Notes: generated by a model from the sequence alone, not told the origin. Positions 20,035 through 29,696 are shown, numbered from the stretch's first letter. The stretch: DNA of 64,000 nt from Thermoanaerobaculales bacterium (GCA_029287235.1 JARFRM010000284.1:1-64000), one strand, 5' to 3'. Numbers and translations: made by a program.

Positions 20035-21033
20035 CTACTTCACAACGTTCGAGGCCGCGATTTCCAACTCCTCCAGCCAGCCGGTACTCAGTTTTTCCGG
20101 CAGACAATCCCCGTAGAGCACCATGATCACGCGGTCCTCGATGCTGAGCGGTATCGCCACCGACTTGCTCGGGGACGGGCCTCCGAGGGCGTCCAGAATC
20201 CTGCCGTCCTCTCCGTTCTCCTCCAGCCTGGCGAGGATCGTCTGTCGTTGTTCGGCCGCTCGCGCCAGAATGCTGGGGCTCGCACTCGGAATCTCGAGAT
20301 TCGAGAGGCGCTCGGCCAGGGCGATCAGGCCCTGATCGAGCCCGACATGACCGACCACTTGGAACCGCCCGGGTTGCACGGCGAACAACAGACACCGCCC
20401 GCAGGTGTTGAGCCCGAGATTGAGCAGCAGGTAGACGACCTCTCCATGGATCGTCGGCGAGGTCGACTGCTCGAGCAGGACATCGAGGGAGTCCGGCTGC
20501 TCGGCTTCCGACTCCTCTTCGAGTTTCCTTTCGTCGGCACGCCGAGCCGCGTCGAGGAGAACGTGGGTCGACTCGACCTCAGACACGGCAAGAAAGTCTG
20601 CCGCCTCGAGCTCGACCTCGCCGCGATCGACCAGCTCTTTGACCTCGAACGAAAACGTTCCCGTGCACCAGCCGACGAACTCGGAGATCACGGTGGAGAA
20701 CTGTTCTCTGACCACGTCCTCGAGGATGGTGTGCTCGAGAACACCCATCTCGACCAAGATCGTACCCAATCGTGTTTTGTCGCCGCCGGCGGTCTGCCGC
20801 AACAATGCCGCGTTGAGGTCTGCCTCGCTGATCAGTCTTTTCGCCATCAGCAGGCTTCCCAGGCTCTTGCGCACCGATGGCGACGCCGCGAAGATCACCT
20901 TGCCGCCTCGAAAGGCGATGACACCTTCCTCGTCGACATTCTGGAGTCGCAACACGCCGCTCTTGCCGAGAAACCCGATGATCTGGATCAGCTCGCTGGG
21001 ACTGAAATCTTCCAAATTCCCGTTCACCGACAC
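20035..21033 (-). CDS. DUF4388 (PATAN) protein with a C-terminal GAF-like domain
   Basis: 332 aa. The N terminus, NGNLEDFSPSELIQIIGFLGKSGVLRL, with GGKVIFA, is typical of DUF4388/PATAN domains found in response-regulator and gliding-motility-type proteins of Acidobacteria, Myxococcota and Cyanobacteria. A helical linker (about 65-155) and an acidic stretch follow. Residues about 200-330 (VVGHVGLDQGLIALAERLSN, KSVAIPLSIEDRVIMVLYGD) look GAF-like. It is presumably a cytoplasmic signalling adaptor. No kinase or receiver lies beside it. Confidence 0.75.
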   Translation of the reverse strand: MSVNGNLEDFSPSELIQIIGFLGKSGVLRLQNVDEEGVIAFRGGKVIFAASPSVRKSLGSLLMAKRLISEADLNAALLRQTAGGDKTRLGTILVEMGVLEHTILEDVVREQFSTVISEFVGWCTGTFSFEVKELVDRGEVELEAADFLAVSEVESTHVLLDAARRADERKLEEESEAEQPDSLDVLLEQSTSPTIHGEVVYLLLNLGLNTCGRCLLFAVQPGRFQVVGHVGLDQGLIALAERLSNLEIPSASPSILARAAEQRQTILARLEENGEDGRILDALGGPSPSKSVAIPLSIEDRVIMVLYGDCLPEKLSTGWLEELEIAASNVVK

Positions 21034-21207
21034 CTCCTTCGTGCCCGGTGGCCGCTTCTCGGCAACCCGCGACGCCGGTTCTCAGACAGACCACGGCTGC
21101 GGCGCGCATGAGCACTGTGCTCACAGTATAGGTGGCTTCGGATGTCAACGGCTCGATCGTTCACCATCCTCGATCACGCGGCCCACCGGCCGTCTCAGAG
21201 TTTGAGA

Positions 21208-24200
21208 TCAGGGAGTCGTCTCTGACCATCCTCCAGTTGTTCCCATCTCGAAGCCGTCGCAGAAGATCGGCGGTTCGAGAGCGTCGATGTCCGTCCACAC
21301 GGCGTTGTCCGGCGTCGGGTCGATCACACTGGGATCCGTTGCGACATAACCGGTTGTGATCAGCCAACCGGTGGCTCCCGGATCGACGGTTCCGGTCATC
21401 GAGAAGACCATCGATGATCCCGCCGGAAGATCGACGGCCGTGAAGATGTCACCCGTCCCGCTCGCCGGACAGCTCGCTCCACCGGTCGGGGTGCATGTCC
21501 AGGTGACTCCAGTGAGGTTGACAGTGGCATATGTGTCCACGAGGCTTCCCATGGCGTCGGCCGGACCGTCGTTGAAGACCTCGAGGGTGTAGGTCGTCGG
21601 ATCGCCCGGAGGCACCCAGCAGCGGAAGTCGGTGAGGTTTCCGTAGACCTCGGCCACGGCGACGACATCCGTCGTGTCGGTCGCCAGGTTGTTGGAGAAA
21701 TCGAGTTCAGTCACCCCTGGGGGCGCGGTCACCGTCGAAATGTTGGTGATGGTTCCCGCCGCCCAATTCGCAAAGGAGCCCGTCGCCGTGTAGACCAACG
21801 AGCCTCCAACCGGGAGGGACACCGTGTCTGAAATGTCGCCGGCCCCAGTCGGGGTGCAGCTCGCGCCGCCGGACGCCGCGCAGGTCCACGTCACCCCGAT
21901 CACCTCGGCCGGACAGGTGTCCGTCACCAACGCACCGGGAGCGTTTGACGGGCCTGGGTGGACCGCGGTGATGGTGTAGACGACCGGGTCGCCGGACATC
22001 GCGGTGCTCAACCCGTCGGTCTTGGTCGTCGAGAGATCGACCTCGGGGGTCAGGGCGGTGGTGTCGGTCGCGTTGTTGTTACCCGGAATGGGGTCGGTGG
22101 CCCCGGAGGGCGCGGTCACCGTTGCGGTGTTGCTCAACGTGCCGGTGGCACCGGCGTCGATGGTGGCGGTGACGGTGTAGGTCGCCGATCCCCCTACGGG
22201 TAGGTTGACAATATCGGCGATGTCACCGCTGCCCGCCGCGGTGCACGAGGCGCCGCCTGCGGCCAGACAGGTCCAACTCACCCCTGTGAGGTCGGCCGGG
22301 AAGGTATCGGCAACGGTTGCGCCCGGGGCATCACTCGGCCCCGAGTTGGTCACCGAGATCGTGTAGACCGCGCCGGTTCCGGGAACGGCCGTCGTCACCC
22401 CGTCTGTCTTGGTCACCGCGAGATCGACCTCCGGCGTCAGGGTGGTGCCGTCGGCCATGCCGTTGTTGCCCGGGTTGGGATCGGTGACCCCGGCGGGCGG
22501 AGCCACCGTCGCGGTGTTGCTCAAGGTGCCGGTGGCGGCAGGGTCGATGGTGGCGTTGGCTGTGTAGGTCGCCGATCCCCCCACGGGTAGGTTGACGGTG
22601 TCGGCGATGTCGCCGCTGCCGGCCGCGGTGCACGAGGCACCGCCCGCGGACAGACAGGTCCAGGTCACCCCCGTGAGGACGGCCGGGAAGGTATCCGAGA
22701 CGGTCGCCCCGACCACATCGTCCGGACCGGCGTTGCTGACCACGATGGTGTAGGCGTGGCCGGTTCCGGGAACCGCGGTCGTGACACCGTCGTCCTTGCT
22801 GAGGGCGAGATCGGCGGTGGTGATGAGGTCTTCGCAGTGCAGGGTGAGCGGAATGTCCACCGTCACGGCGCAGGGATCGTTGGTGGTCAGACGCAGAGCT
22901 CCGGTCTCGTCACCTGGGCTGGCGCCGCAGGTGAAGGTCAGGGTCACATCCTCGGTTCCACCACTCGCGATCTGGCCGCTGACCGGCGCCTCGCTGACCC
23001 AGGGCAGCCAATCGGTATTGCAGAAGGCCGCCGCCTGAATCACCGCCTCGAGAGCGTCGATCTCGCCCCAGCCGGTTGCCATGTTGGGGACGTTGCCCGG
23101 TCCCTCGCCGCCGCAGTTGGAGGCGTACGGGATGGCGACGGCCGAGTTCTGGATTATGTCCTCGGTCTGAGCGTAGTTGCCCGCCAGACACGGCGCCGCC
23201 TGCCACATGAGGGCGACGAGACCGCTGACATGGGGCGCCGACATGGAGGTGCCGTTCCAGCTGCCGTAGTCGGAGTTGCTGCCGTTGAGGCTCGACCGGA
23301 TGCTCACCCCCGGAGCCGTGACCTGCGGCTTGAGGGTCGGGTAGCCGTTGGGGTTGACGGTGTCGAGGTTGTCGGTTGGGCCCCAGTTCGAGTGCGTGGC
23401 GTAGGCGCCGTTCGACTGGCCCGTGGAGCCGACGCCGGTGACGTTGCCGTAGCGGCCCGGGTTGCCGACGGTGTCGCACCCTGGTGGAGCCGGGTAGCCG
23501 CAGTTGGAGTTGTTGCCGTTGGAAAAGATCGGGTAGATGCCCGCGGCGTGCCAGCTGTCGACCGAGCCCTGGTACCAATTGTCGTAGGACCGGTCACAGT
23601 CGCCCCACGAGTTGTTGACGACGTGCGGCCGCTTCGTAGGATCCGGGGACGACGGATCGCCGACCGGATAGGGCGCCGCGATCCACTGGGCGCAGGTCAA
23701 CAGCGCGGCGGTCGGGCAACCGCCTGATGCCTCGCAGGCGTCACACGCGATCCACGTCGCCCCAGGTGCCATCCCGACCTGGTTAGCGCCGCCGTCGTCG
23801 CCGATCATGGTGCCCATGGTGTGCGATCCGTGGCCGTGATCGTCAAACGGCGCCGCGCTTGAACCATCGACGCCGTCGAGCCAGTTGTAGTCGTGGTTGA
23901 AGGCGCCGCCGCCGAGATTGCCGCGGTAGTGTGGCTCGAGCACCTCGTGGGTATAGCGGACGCCGGTGTCGAGATTGGCGACCACCATCCCGGTGCCGTC
24001 AATTCCCAGGGCCCAGACCTGGTCTGCCAGAACGTGGGTGATGTTGGCCTCGATCGCGCGTCCCTCCGCCAATGCGGGGCTCCGTTTGTCCGGCTCGATG
24101 AGACCGATCAGCCGCTCGGCGCGCAGAACTTCGATCTCCTCGAAGGCCAGAAGCCCTTCCATATCCTCCCGCGAAGACGACGGCACGGCGATGATGTTGT

Positions 24201-25449
24201 CGATCCAGAAGGCCTCGTAGGACACCTTCCGGCCGTCGAGGTAGTCGCGCACGCGGCTCTGGGTACGCTTCGCTGTGGCCATGAGCGCATTGACCACGAA
24301 TCGGCCCCGCTCGTCCCATCCCATGGTCAGGGCGGGGCTCAGATCGGGTCGCTCGCGGAAGTCGATGAGGTAACCGGCCTCACCCGCGCTGCGCATCTCG
24401 GCCTCGAGCTTGGGTTCGATCGTGACCGGGCCGGCCGCTGGCGGCGCGGAAAGCGGGTTCGCCGCCTCGGTGGGTGGCAGCTCACTGAGGGTCCAGTCCA
24501 GCGGTGGCAGGTATCCTTGATTGCTCAGGGTGAGGGTTTCGTCCGCGCTGCTACTGGTGGGCACGGTGGTGTCGAAGCTCGTCGGCGCGGCTCCCAGCAC
24601 GGGCCGCAACAGATCGAAGTCCATCGTCGTCGTGGTGCCCGCGATCACGGTGACGCCAGTGGCCGATTCGTCGCCGAAGCCCGAGGCTGAAGCGGTGACA
24701 TCGTAGGTGCCGTCCGCCAGGAAAACCGGTCCATAGTCGCCCGCCGCATCGGCCGGTGCGGTGATGTCGCCGGGAACGATAGTCGCCGACGCACCAGTGC
24801 AGGTGGGTCCCGAGGTGTAGGCATCCCGGATCTGTCCCTCGAGACTGCCGAAGGAGGAGCAGTCAGGAATCAGCGCCCGCGGCAGGGTGCTTTCGTCGCA
24901 CGCCGACTGCCCGGACGGGGTGTAGCCATCGTCGCTACACGGCCAATGGGGCGCACTACCGTATTCGTCGCCGTCCCAGAACCACGACACGAGCACGTCG
25001 CCGCTGCCGGCGCCGGTCAGCACATCGACGCAGTAGGAGGCCGTGCAGTGGTCGATGGGTTCCATGGCCCACGTTTGGTCGATGTCGATCTCGTACGACG
25101 GGGTCTGGAACGACCACGCGAACCCGCCGAAACTCCCGTTGTCGCAGGAAGGAGATCCAGCCACGGCAACGTTGGACACCGTCCAGTCGGACGGCAGCAA
25201 CAACCAGAGGTTGTAAACCCACTCCCAGTCGTCGGTGAAAGACTCGGCCGTGAAACAGAGGGTCTGTGTCGTCGACGGCGTCCAGCACGCCGAGCCTCCG
25301 GCCGCAGGGTCAAAAACGACGAAGGAGCCGCTGAGCGACTTCAGGTCGCCCGGGGCCGTCGGCGGGTCCGCAATCGCCGCCATCGGCAGCGAGCAGATCA
25401 CAACGGTTAGACAGAAAAGGCGCAGCGAATCAACGGTCCGTGGGTTCAT
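21208..25449 (-). CDS. Secreted subtilisin-like protease with DUF11 repeats
   Basis: 1413 aa from the ATG at 25449 (GGAGG upstream); the track start is 39 codons earlier. Signal peptide to about AIA-DPP, a carboxypeptidase-regulatory-like fold (about 200-275), then an inhibitor-like prodomain. The S8 domain (about 470-830) has Asp in NLDTGV, His in HGHGSHTMGT and Ser in NGTSMSAPHVSG. Four DUF11-type repeats of about 129 aa follow, two nearly identical at the DNA level. It ends in FCDGFEMGTTGGWSETTP, a tail shared with two other loci here. A possible -10 (TACAAT, minus strand) lies at 25551-25556. Extracellular proteolysis is the likely role. Confidence 0.9.
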   Translation of the reverse strand: MNPRTVDSLRLFCLTVVICSLPMAAIADPPTAPGDLKSLSGSFVVFDPAAGGSACWTPSTTQTLCFTAESFTDDWEWVYNLWLLLPSDWTVSNVAVAGSPSCDNGSFGGFAWSFQTPSYEIDIDQTWAMEPIDHCTASYCVDVLTGAGSGDVLVSWFWDGDEYGSAPHWPCSDDGYTPSGQSACDESTLPRALIPDCSSFGSLEGQIRDAYTSGPTCTGASATIVPGDITAPADAAGDYGPVFLADGTYDVTASASGFGDESATGVTVIAGTTTTMDFDLLRPVLGAAPTSFDTTVPTSSSADETLTLSNQGYLPPLDWTLSELPPTEAANPLSAPPAAGPVTIEPKLEAEMRSAGEAGYLIDFRERPDLSPALTMGWDERGRFVVNALMATAKRTQSRVRDYLDGRKVSYEAFWIDNIIAVPSSSREDMEGLLAFEEIEVLRAERLIGLIEPDKRSPALAEGRAIEANITHVLADQVWALGIDGTGMVVANLDTGVRYTHEVLEPHYRGNLGGGAFNHDYNWLDGVDGSSAAPFDDHGHGSHTMGTMIGDDGGANQVGMAPGATWIACDACEASGGCPTAALLTCAQWIAAPYPVGDPSSPDPTKRPHVVNNSWGDCDRSYDNWYQGSVDSWHAAGIYPIFSNGNNSNCGYPAPPGCDTVGNPGRYGNVTGVGSTGQSNGAYATHSNWGPTDNLDTVNPNGYPTLKPQVTAPGVSIRSSLNGSNSDYGSWNGTSMSAPHVSGLVALMWQAAPCLAGNYAQTEDIIQNSAVAIPYASNCGGEGPGNVPNMATGWGEIDALEAVIQAAAFCNTDWLPWVSEAPVSGQIASGGTEDVTLTFTCGASPGDETGALRLTTNDPCAVTVDIPLTLHCEDLITTADLALSKDDGVTTAVPGTGHAYTIVVSNAGPDDVVGATVSDTFPAVLTGVTWTCLSAGGASCTAAGSGDIADTVNLPVGGSATYTANATIDPAATGTLSNTATVAPPAGVTDPNPGNNGMADGTTLTPEVDLAVTKTDGVTTAVPGTGAVYTISVTNSGPSDAPGATVADTFPADLTGVSWTCLAAGGASCTAAGSGDIADIVNLPVGGSATYTVTATIDAGATGTLSNTATVTAPSGATDPIPGNNNATDTTALTPEVDLSTTKTDGLSTAMSGDPVVYTITAVHPGPSNAPGALVTDTCPAEVIGVTWTCAASGGASCTPTGAGDISDTVSLPVGGSLVYTATGSFANWAAGTITNISTVTAPPGVTELDFSNNLATDTTDVVAVAEVYGNLTDFRCWVPPGDPTTYTLEVFNDGPADAMGSLVDTYATVNLTGVTWTCTPTGGASCPASGTGDIFTAVDLPAGSSMVFSMTGTVDPGATGWLITTGYVATDPSVIDPTPDNAVWTDIDALEPPIFCDGFEMGTTGGWSETTP

Positions 25450-25631
25450 GGCATCCTCCAACGATTTTCGGATGACGGTGCTCCGTCGCCCTCGGGACCG
25501 TCTGGAGACGATCTCAGAAGCCTGGCGCTCCATCGATACGCTCCACCTTGATTGTAACCTAAGCACCGGATCCCCAAAGTGTGCCGAATCTCACTTCCTA
25601 CCCGACTATGGACTGCGTTGCCGCAGCTTGC

Positions 25632-26339
25632 TCACAACAACCGGTCGAGCCAATCGCAGTTTGCAACGCGCTCCCGCACCCGATCCACCGCCCGTGCATA
25701 GCCGCGACTCGAGACACCCGGATGCCAGGTGGACGGCCGCGGTAAACCGGCGGCGATCTGGGCGGCCTGGTCGGCACTCAGATCGCCGGCCGGCACGCCG
25801 AAGAAACGGTCCGCCGCGGCCCCGACGCCATAGATTTCGGGACCGAACTGGGCCACGTTGAGGTAGAGCTCGAGGATCCGTTGTTTGGAGAGATGCCGTT
25901 CGAGCTGCCAGGTCAGCAGAGCCTCACGTAGCTTGCGCAGCGGCGAGCGCGACGGCGACAGCCAGAGATTCTTCGCCAGTTGTTGAGTGATTGTTGAGGC
26001 GCCGCGCACCCGTTTCCCCCGAACCGCATCTCGCGCCGCGTTCTTGAGCTCGTGGGTGTCGAATCCGTAGTGGGAAAAAAAGCTCAGGTCCTCTGCCGCG
26101 ATGACGGCTTTCTTGACCTCGATGGAAATCCCGTCGTAGGGAACCCAGCTCCACTCCACCCGATCGCCACGGGCCCGAGCAGCTTCAATGAAGGCGGTGG
26201 ATTCGGGGTTTTCGTTTGCGAGGGCAGGCACATCGGGCCACGTGAGCCAAACCCAACCCACGACGACGACAGCCGCGATGAGGACCCCGGCTGCGAGGCA
26301 CCCGATCTTCCGCAGACAACCTTTCTTCTTCTTGCTCAC
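25632..26339 (-). CDS. mtgA: Monofunctional peptidoglycan transglycosylase
   Basis: 235 aa. A Lys-rich start (MSKKKKG) and one membrane helix (about 15-32) anchor a periplasmic glycosyltransferase-51 domain. The first catalytic Glu is in AAEDLSFFSHYGFD (the family's EDxxFxxHxG), GASTITQQLAKNLWL is motif 2, and KQRILELYLNVAQFGPEIYGVGAAA holds the second Glu. There is no transpeptidase domain, so it polymerises glycan strands from lipid II without cross-linking them. It lies alone between the subtilase and a repeat-rich spacer. Confidence 0.92.
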   Translation of the reverse strand: MSKKKKGCLRKIGCLAAGVLIAAVVVVGWVWLTWPDVPALANENPESTAFIEAARARGDRVEWSWVPYDGISIEVKKAVIAAEDLSFFSHYGFDTHELKNAARDAVRGKRVRGASTITQQLAKNLWLSPSRSPLRKLREALLTWQLERHLSKQRILELYLNVAQFGPEIYGVGAAADRFFGVPAGDLSADQAAQIAAGLPRPSTWHPGVSSRGYARAVDRVRERVANCDWLDRLL

Positions 26340-26374
26340 CGAGGCAGTGTAGCGGGACGCGCCGGCTCCGCGGC

Positions 26375-26458
26375 CGTGTCCGTCTACGTTTCCGTTTCCG
26401 TTCCCAATCCCGATCCCGATCCCGATCTCGATCCCGATCCCAATCCCTATCCCGTTGA
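26375..26458. repeat. Hexanucleotide array of 14 units (CGTTTC/CGATCC)
   Basis: Fourteen hexamers without a gap: CGTGTC, CGTCTA, CGTTTC twice, CGTTCC, CAATCC, CGATCC twice, CGATCT, CGATCC twice, CAATCC, CTATCC, CGTTGA. This is the same hexamer family as at 213-266 but on the opposite strand. It ends one base before the ATG of the remnant ORF at 26460. Confidence 0.85.
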
Positions 26459-26459
26459 G

Positions 26460-26759
26460 ATGTTCCGAGGCATCGGCAGCGGCAACCCGCGCTCGTCTGG
26501 CGTACGAGTCAGGCCGAGATCGCAGAAAGCGGGATCGGGGCTCGTCGGATCAGCCGACCCGGTCTGGAGAGTCGAGGAAGACTTCAATCTGACGCCCCGC
26601 GACTCCACCGACGACATCGGCGCCCACCACGCCGCGCCCGGCGGCAACCCGGGATGGACCTTGAACGCCGGCTTCAAACCGTCGCGACGGATCTTCGAGG
26701 ATGGCTTCGAGCTCGGCTCGACCGTTGAGTGGAGCGCGGTTTTCTCCCCGTCACCCTGA
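26460..26759 (+). pseudogene. C-terminal remnant of a secreted protein
   Basis: About 99 codons reading from ATG to stop, with no signal peptide or Shine-Dalgarno. The region DSTDDIGAHHAAPGG recalls the VDIGAxE ending of parallel beta-helix surface proteins. The last residues, RIFEDGFELGSTVEWS, match the C-terminal tail of the subtilase (21208) and of the secreted protein ending at 40501. It is probably the 3' end of a gene whose body was lost next to the hexamer array. Expression is doubtful. Confidence 0.5.
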
Positions 26760-28484
26760 CTACCGAACCCGACCCGCCTTCCACGCCTCGAGCAGCTGGT
26801 CGTAGGGCACGGTCTCGCCCTGAGGTTTTTCGTTGGCGAGCTTGGGTTTGGGTGAGCCCGGCCGCTTCAGCCACTCATCGGCGCTGGTGGCCGGGTTGAG
26901 CTTGGGGCCACAGGTTTTCTGAACCTTGGCGCGCTCGAGTCTTTGGAGCATGCGGTCCTGTTGCGCGGCGAGATTGTCCATGGCCTCCTGCGGCGTCTTC
27001 TCGCCGCTCGCCGCCTCGGCCACGTTCTGCCACCAGAGCTGGGCGAGCTTGGGGTAGTCGGGAACGTTGGTTCCGGTGGGGGTCCAGGCGACCCGCGCCG
27101 GGCTGCGGTAGAACTCGACCAGACCACCCAGCCGGGGCGCGGCTTCGGTCATGGCATCCGACTGGAGATCGGACTCACGGATCGGGGTCAATCCCTCGAG
27201 GGTCTTCTTGAGCGAGACCGTCTTCGAGACGGTGAACTGGGCGTAGAGCCATGCCGCCTTGCGCCGCTCCACCGGGGTGCTCTTCAAGAGTGTCCAGGAC
27301 CCTGCGTCCTGGTAACCGAGCTTCATCCCCTCTTCCCAGTACGGACCGTGGGGCGACGGCGCCATCCGCCACTTGGGTGTCCCGTCGGCGTTGACCACCG
27401 GGAGTCCCGGTTTGGTCATGGCCGCTGTGAAAGCGGTGTACCAGAAGACCTGCTGGGCGATGTTGCCCTGACCGGGGACGGGCCCCGCTTCGGAGAAAGT
27501 CATCCCCGCAGCCTCTGGGGGCGCATACTTGCCCATCCACTCGATGTATTTGGTGGTGGCGAAGACCGCGGCAGGGCCGTTGGTGGCGCCGCCGCGCGCG
27601 ACGCTGGAGCCTACGGGGCTGCAGCCTTCGACCCGGATCCCCCACTCGTCCACGGGTTTGCCGTTGGGGATGCCCTTGTCACCGGCGCCGGCCATCACCA
27701 GCCACGCGTCGGTGAAGCGCCAACCCAACGAGGGGTCCTTCTTCCCGTAGTCCATGTGGCCCCAGACACGCTCGCCGTCGATTGTCTTGACATCATTGGT
27801 GAAGAAGTCGGCGATGTCCTCATACGCCGACCAGTTGACCGGGACCCCGAGCTCGTAGCCGTACTTGGCCTTGAAGCGCCTCTTGAGGTCGGGGCGTGAG
27901 AACCAGTCGGCGCGGAACCAGTAGAGATTGGCGAACTGCTGGTCCGGGAGTTGGTAGAGCTTACCGTCGGGGGCGGTTGTGAAGCTCTTTCCGATGAAAT
28001 CGTCGATGTCGAGGGTGGGCAGGGTCACGGTCTTGCCCTCACCCGCCATCCAGTCCGAGAGCGGAACCACCTTGCCGTAGCGGAAGTGGGTGCCGATGAG
28101 ATCCGAGTCGTTGACCCAGGCGTCGTAGATGTTGCGGTCGGACTGCATCTGGGTCTGGAGCTTCTCGACGACATCGCCCTCCTGGATGAGATCGTGGGTG
28201 AGCTCGATCCCGGTGAGCTCCGAGAATGCCTTGGCCAACACCTTCGATTCAAAAACATGCGTGTAGATGGTCTCCGAAACGACGTTGATCTTCATGCCTT
28301 TGTATGGCTTTGCCGCCTCGATGAACCACTCGAGCTCCTTGCGCTGTTCCTCGCGGGTCAGGGTGGATGGCGAGAAGGTGTCGAGCCATTTCTCGACGGC
28401 CGCTTTCTGGGCGGCGGCGTCCGTCAATGTGAGCCCGAGGGCGATCAGGAGGGCGAGACCGATCCGAAGGGTGGTTGCCTGCAT
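26760..28484 (-). CDS. glpV: Glycerol-type ABC transporter substrate-binding protein
   Basis: 574 aa from the ATG at 28484 (GAGGAG upstream). The signal peptide MQATTLRIGLALLIALGLTLTDAAAQ leads to an extracellular solute-binding domain of the large GlpV type (about 570 aa, versus 400-450 for most sugar binders). KINVVSETIYTHVFESKVLAKAF and WMAGEGKTVTLPTLDIDDF fit the family. It would capture glycerol (or a related polyol) in the periplasm. Identification rests mostly on the gene order S-T-P-Q-U-V. Confidence 0.82.
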   Translation of the reverse strand: MQATTLRIGLALLIALGLTLTDAAAQKAAVEKWLDTFSPSTLTREEQRKELEWFIEAAKPYKGMKINVVSETIYTHVFESKVLAKAFSELTGIELTHDLIQEGDVVEKLQTQMQSDRNIYDAWVNDSDLIGTHFRYGKVVPLSDWMAGEGKTVTLPTLDIDDFIGKSFTTAPDGKLYQLPDQQFANLYWFRADWFSRPDLKRRFKAKYGYELGVPVNWSAYEDIADFFTNDVKTIDGERVWGHMDYGKKDPSLGWRFTDAWLVMAGAGDKGIPNGKPVDEWGIRVEGCSPVGSSVARGGATNGPAAVFATTKYIEWMGKYAPPEAAGMTFSEAGPVPGQGNIAQQVFWYTAFTAAMTKPGLPVVNADGTPKWRMAPSPHGPYWEEGMKLGYQDAGSWTLLKSTPVERRKAAWLYAQFTVSKTVSLKKTLEGLTPIRESDLQSDAMTEAAPRLGGLVEFYRSPARVAWTPTGTNVPDYPKLAQLWWQNVAEAASGEKTPQEAMDNLAAQQDRMLQRLERAKVQKTCGPKLNPATSADEWLKRPGSPKPKLANEKPQGETVPYDQLLEAWKAGRVR

Positions 28485-28541
28485 GGGTTCTCCTCGTTCT
28501 GCCGTCTTGGCGGCGCTCAATTCTGCCACAGCGACTCTGAT

Positions 28542-28607
28542 GGGCAGGCTGGAAGCCTACCCCACAATGGCGGACCAGTGGTTGTGGAGCAGGCATCTTG
28601 CCTGCTC
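28542..28607. repeat. Two 21-nt palindromes (9-bp arms, 3-nt loops)
   Basis: GGGCAGGCT-GGA-AGCCTACCC (28542-28562, one mismatch) followed by CACAAT, and GAGCAGGCA-TCT-TGCCTGCTC (28587-28607, perfect). A close relative of the first, also followed by CACAAT, is at 33350-33370. They sit between glpU and glpV, within the transporter operon, and could attenuate or stabilise the transcript before glpV. Confidence 0.65.
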
Positions 28608-28621
28608 GCGACAGCCCTTGA

Positions 28622-28903
28622 TCATCCCCAGCGCATCGTGGCGACGAGGAAGACAATCGAAATCGCCAACGCCCACCACAGGGGCAGCCCGGTGGCGGCC
28701 ATCCAACCGAGGTGGATGAAGGCGCTGCCCAGGAGCCCGATGAAGAGTCGGTCGCCGCGGGTTGTGGCCATGGGCAGAAGACCGCGTCGTTCGACGCTCG
28801 GCGAAACGAGCTGCCAGACGGTCATCCCGGTCAGCATCACGGCGATGGCGGCAAAGAAGATCGCCGTGGGAACGGTCCAGGCCATCCAACCGAGGAAGGA
28901 CAT
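28622..28903 (-). CDS. glpU: Small membrane subunit of the glycerol ABC transporter (DUF2160)
   Basis: 93 aa from the ATG at 28903, which overlaps the glpQ stop (TGATG); the track ORF reads back into glpQ. Two to three hydrophobic helices (MSFLGWMAWTVPTAIFFAAIAVM; FIGLLGSAFIHLGWMA; LPLWWALAISIVFLV). DUF2160 proteins accompany glycerol importers as GlpU. Its task in the complex is not known to me. Confidence 0.8.
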   Translation of the reverse strand: MSFLGWMAWTVPTAIFFAAIAVMLTGMTVWQLVSPSVERRGLLPMATTRGDRLFIGLLGSAFIHLGWMAATGLPLWWALAISIVFLVATMRWG

Positions 28904-29696
28904 CACACCCTCCCCAGGGCGAAGCCTTTGGCGATGTGATTGCGGACAAACCAGATCACGAGTGCGCCCGGGACGATGGTCAACACCCCCGCAGCAGCGA
29001 GGACGCCCCAGTCCATGCCCGACGCGCTGACCGTGCGGGTCATGACGGCGGCGATGGGTTTGGCGTTGACCGAGGTCAGGGTGCGGGCGAGCAGGAGCTC
29101 GACCCAGCTGAACATGAAGCAGAAGAAGGCCGTGACCCCGATCCCGGAACGGATCATCGGCAGGAAGATGGTCAGAAAGAACCGAGTAAAGCCGTAGCCG
29201 TCGACAAAGGCGGTCTCGTCGATCTCCTTCGGGACACCGGACATGAACCCCTCGAGGATCCACACCGAGAGGGGCACGTTGAAGAGACAGTGGGCCAGGG
29301 CCACCGCGATGTGGGTGTCAAACAGACCGATGCTCGAGTAGAGCTGGAAGAAGGGCAGCAGAAAGACCGCAGGCGGCGCCATCCGGTTGGTCAGGAGCCA
29401 GAAGAAGAGATGCTTGTCGCCGACAAAGGTGTAGCGCGAGAAGGCGTAGGCAGCGGGCAGAGCGACGGAGAGCGAGATGAGGGTGTTGAGAGTGACGTAG
29501 ATGATGGAGTTGACATAGCCCATGTACCAGCTGGCGTCGGTGAAGATGACCCGGTAGTTGTCGAGGGTGAAGTCGTGCGGAAAGAGGGTGAAGGCGCCGA
29601 GGATCTCCTCGTTGGTCTTGAACGACATGTTGAGCAGCCAGTAGAGCGGCAGCATGAGGAAGACCACGTAGACCACGAGGAGAAGGTGCCGAGGCT

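Noticed and set aside
26052-26460. N-terminal part of the 235-aa track ORF ahead of the remnant
   Set aside because: It is the antisense shadow of mtgA followed by translated hexamer repeats; only the part after 26460 resembles a protein.
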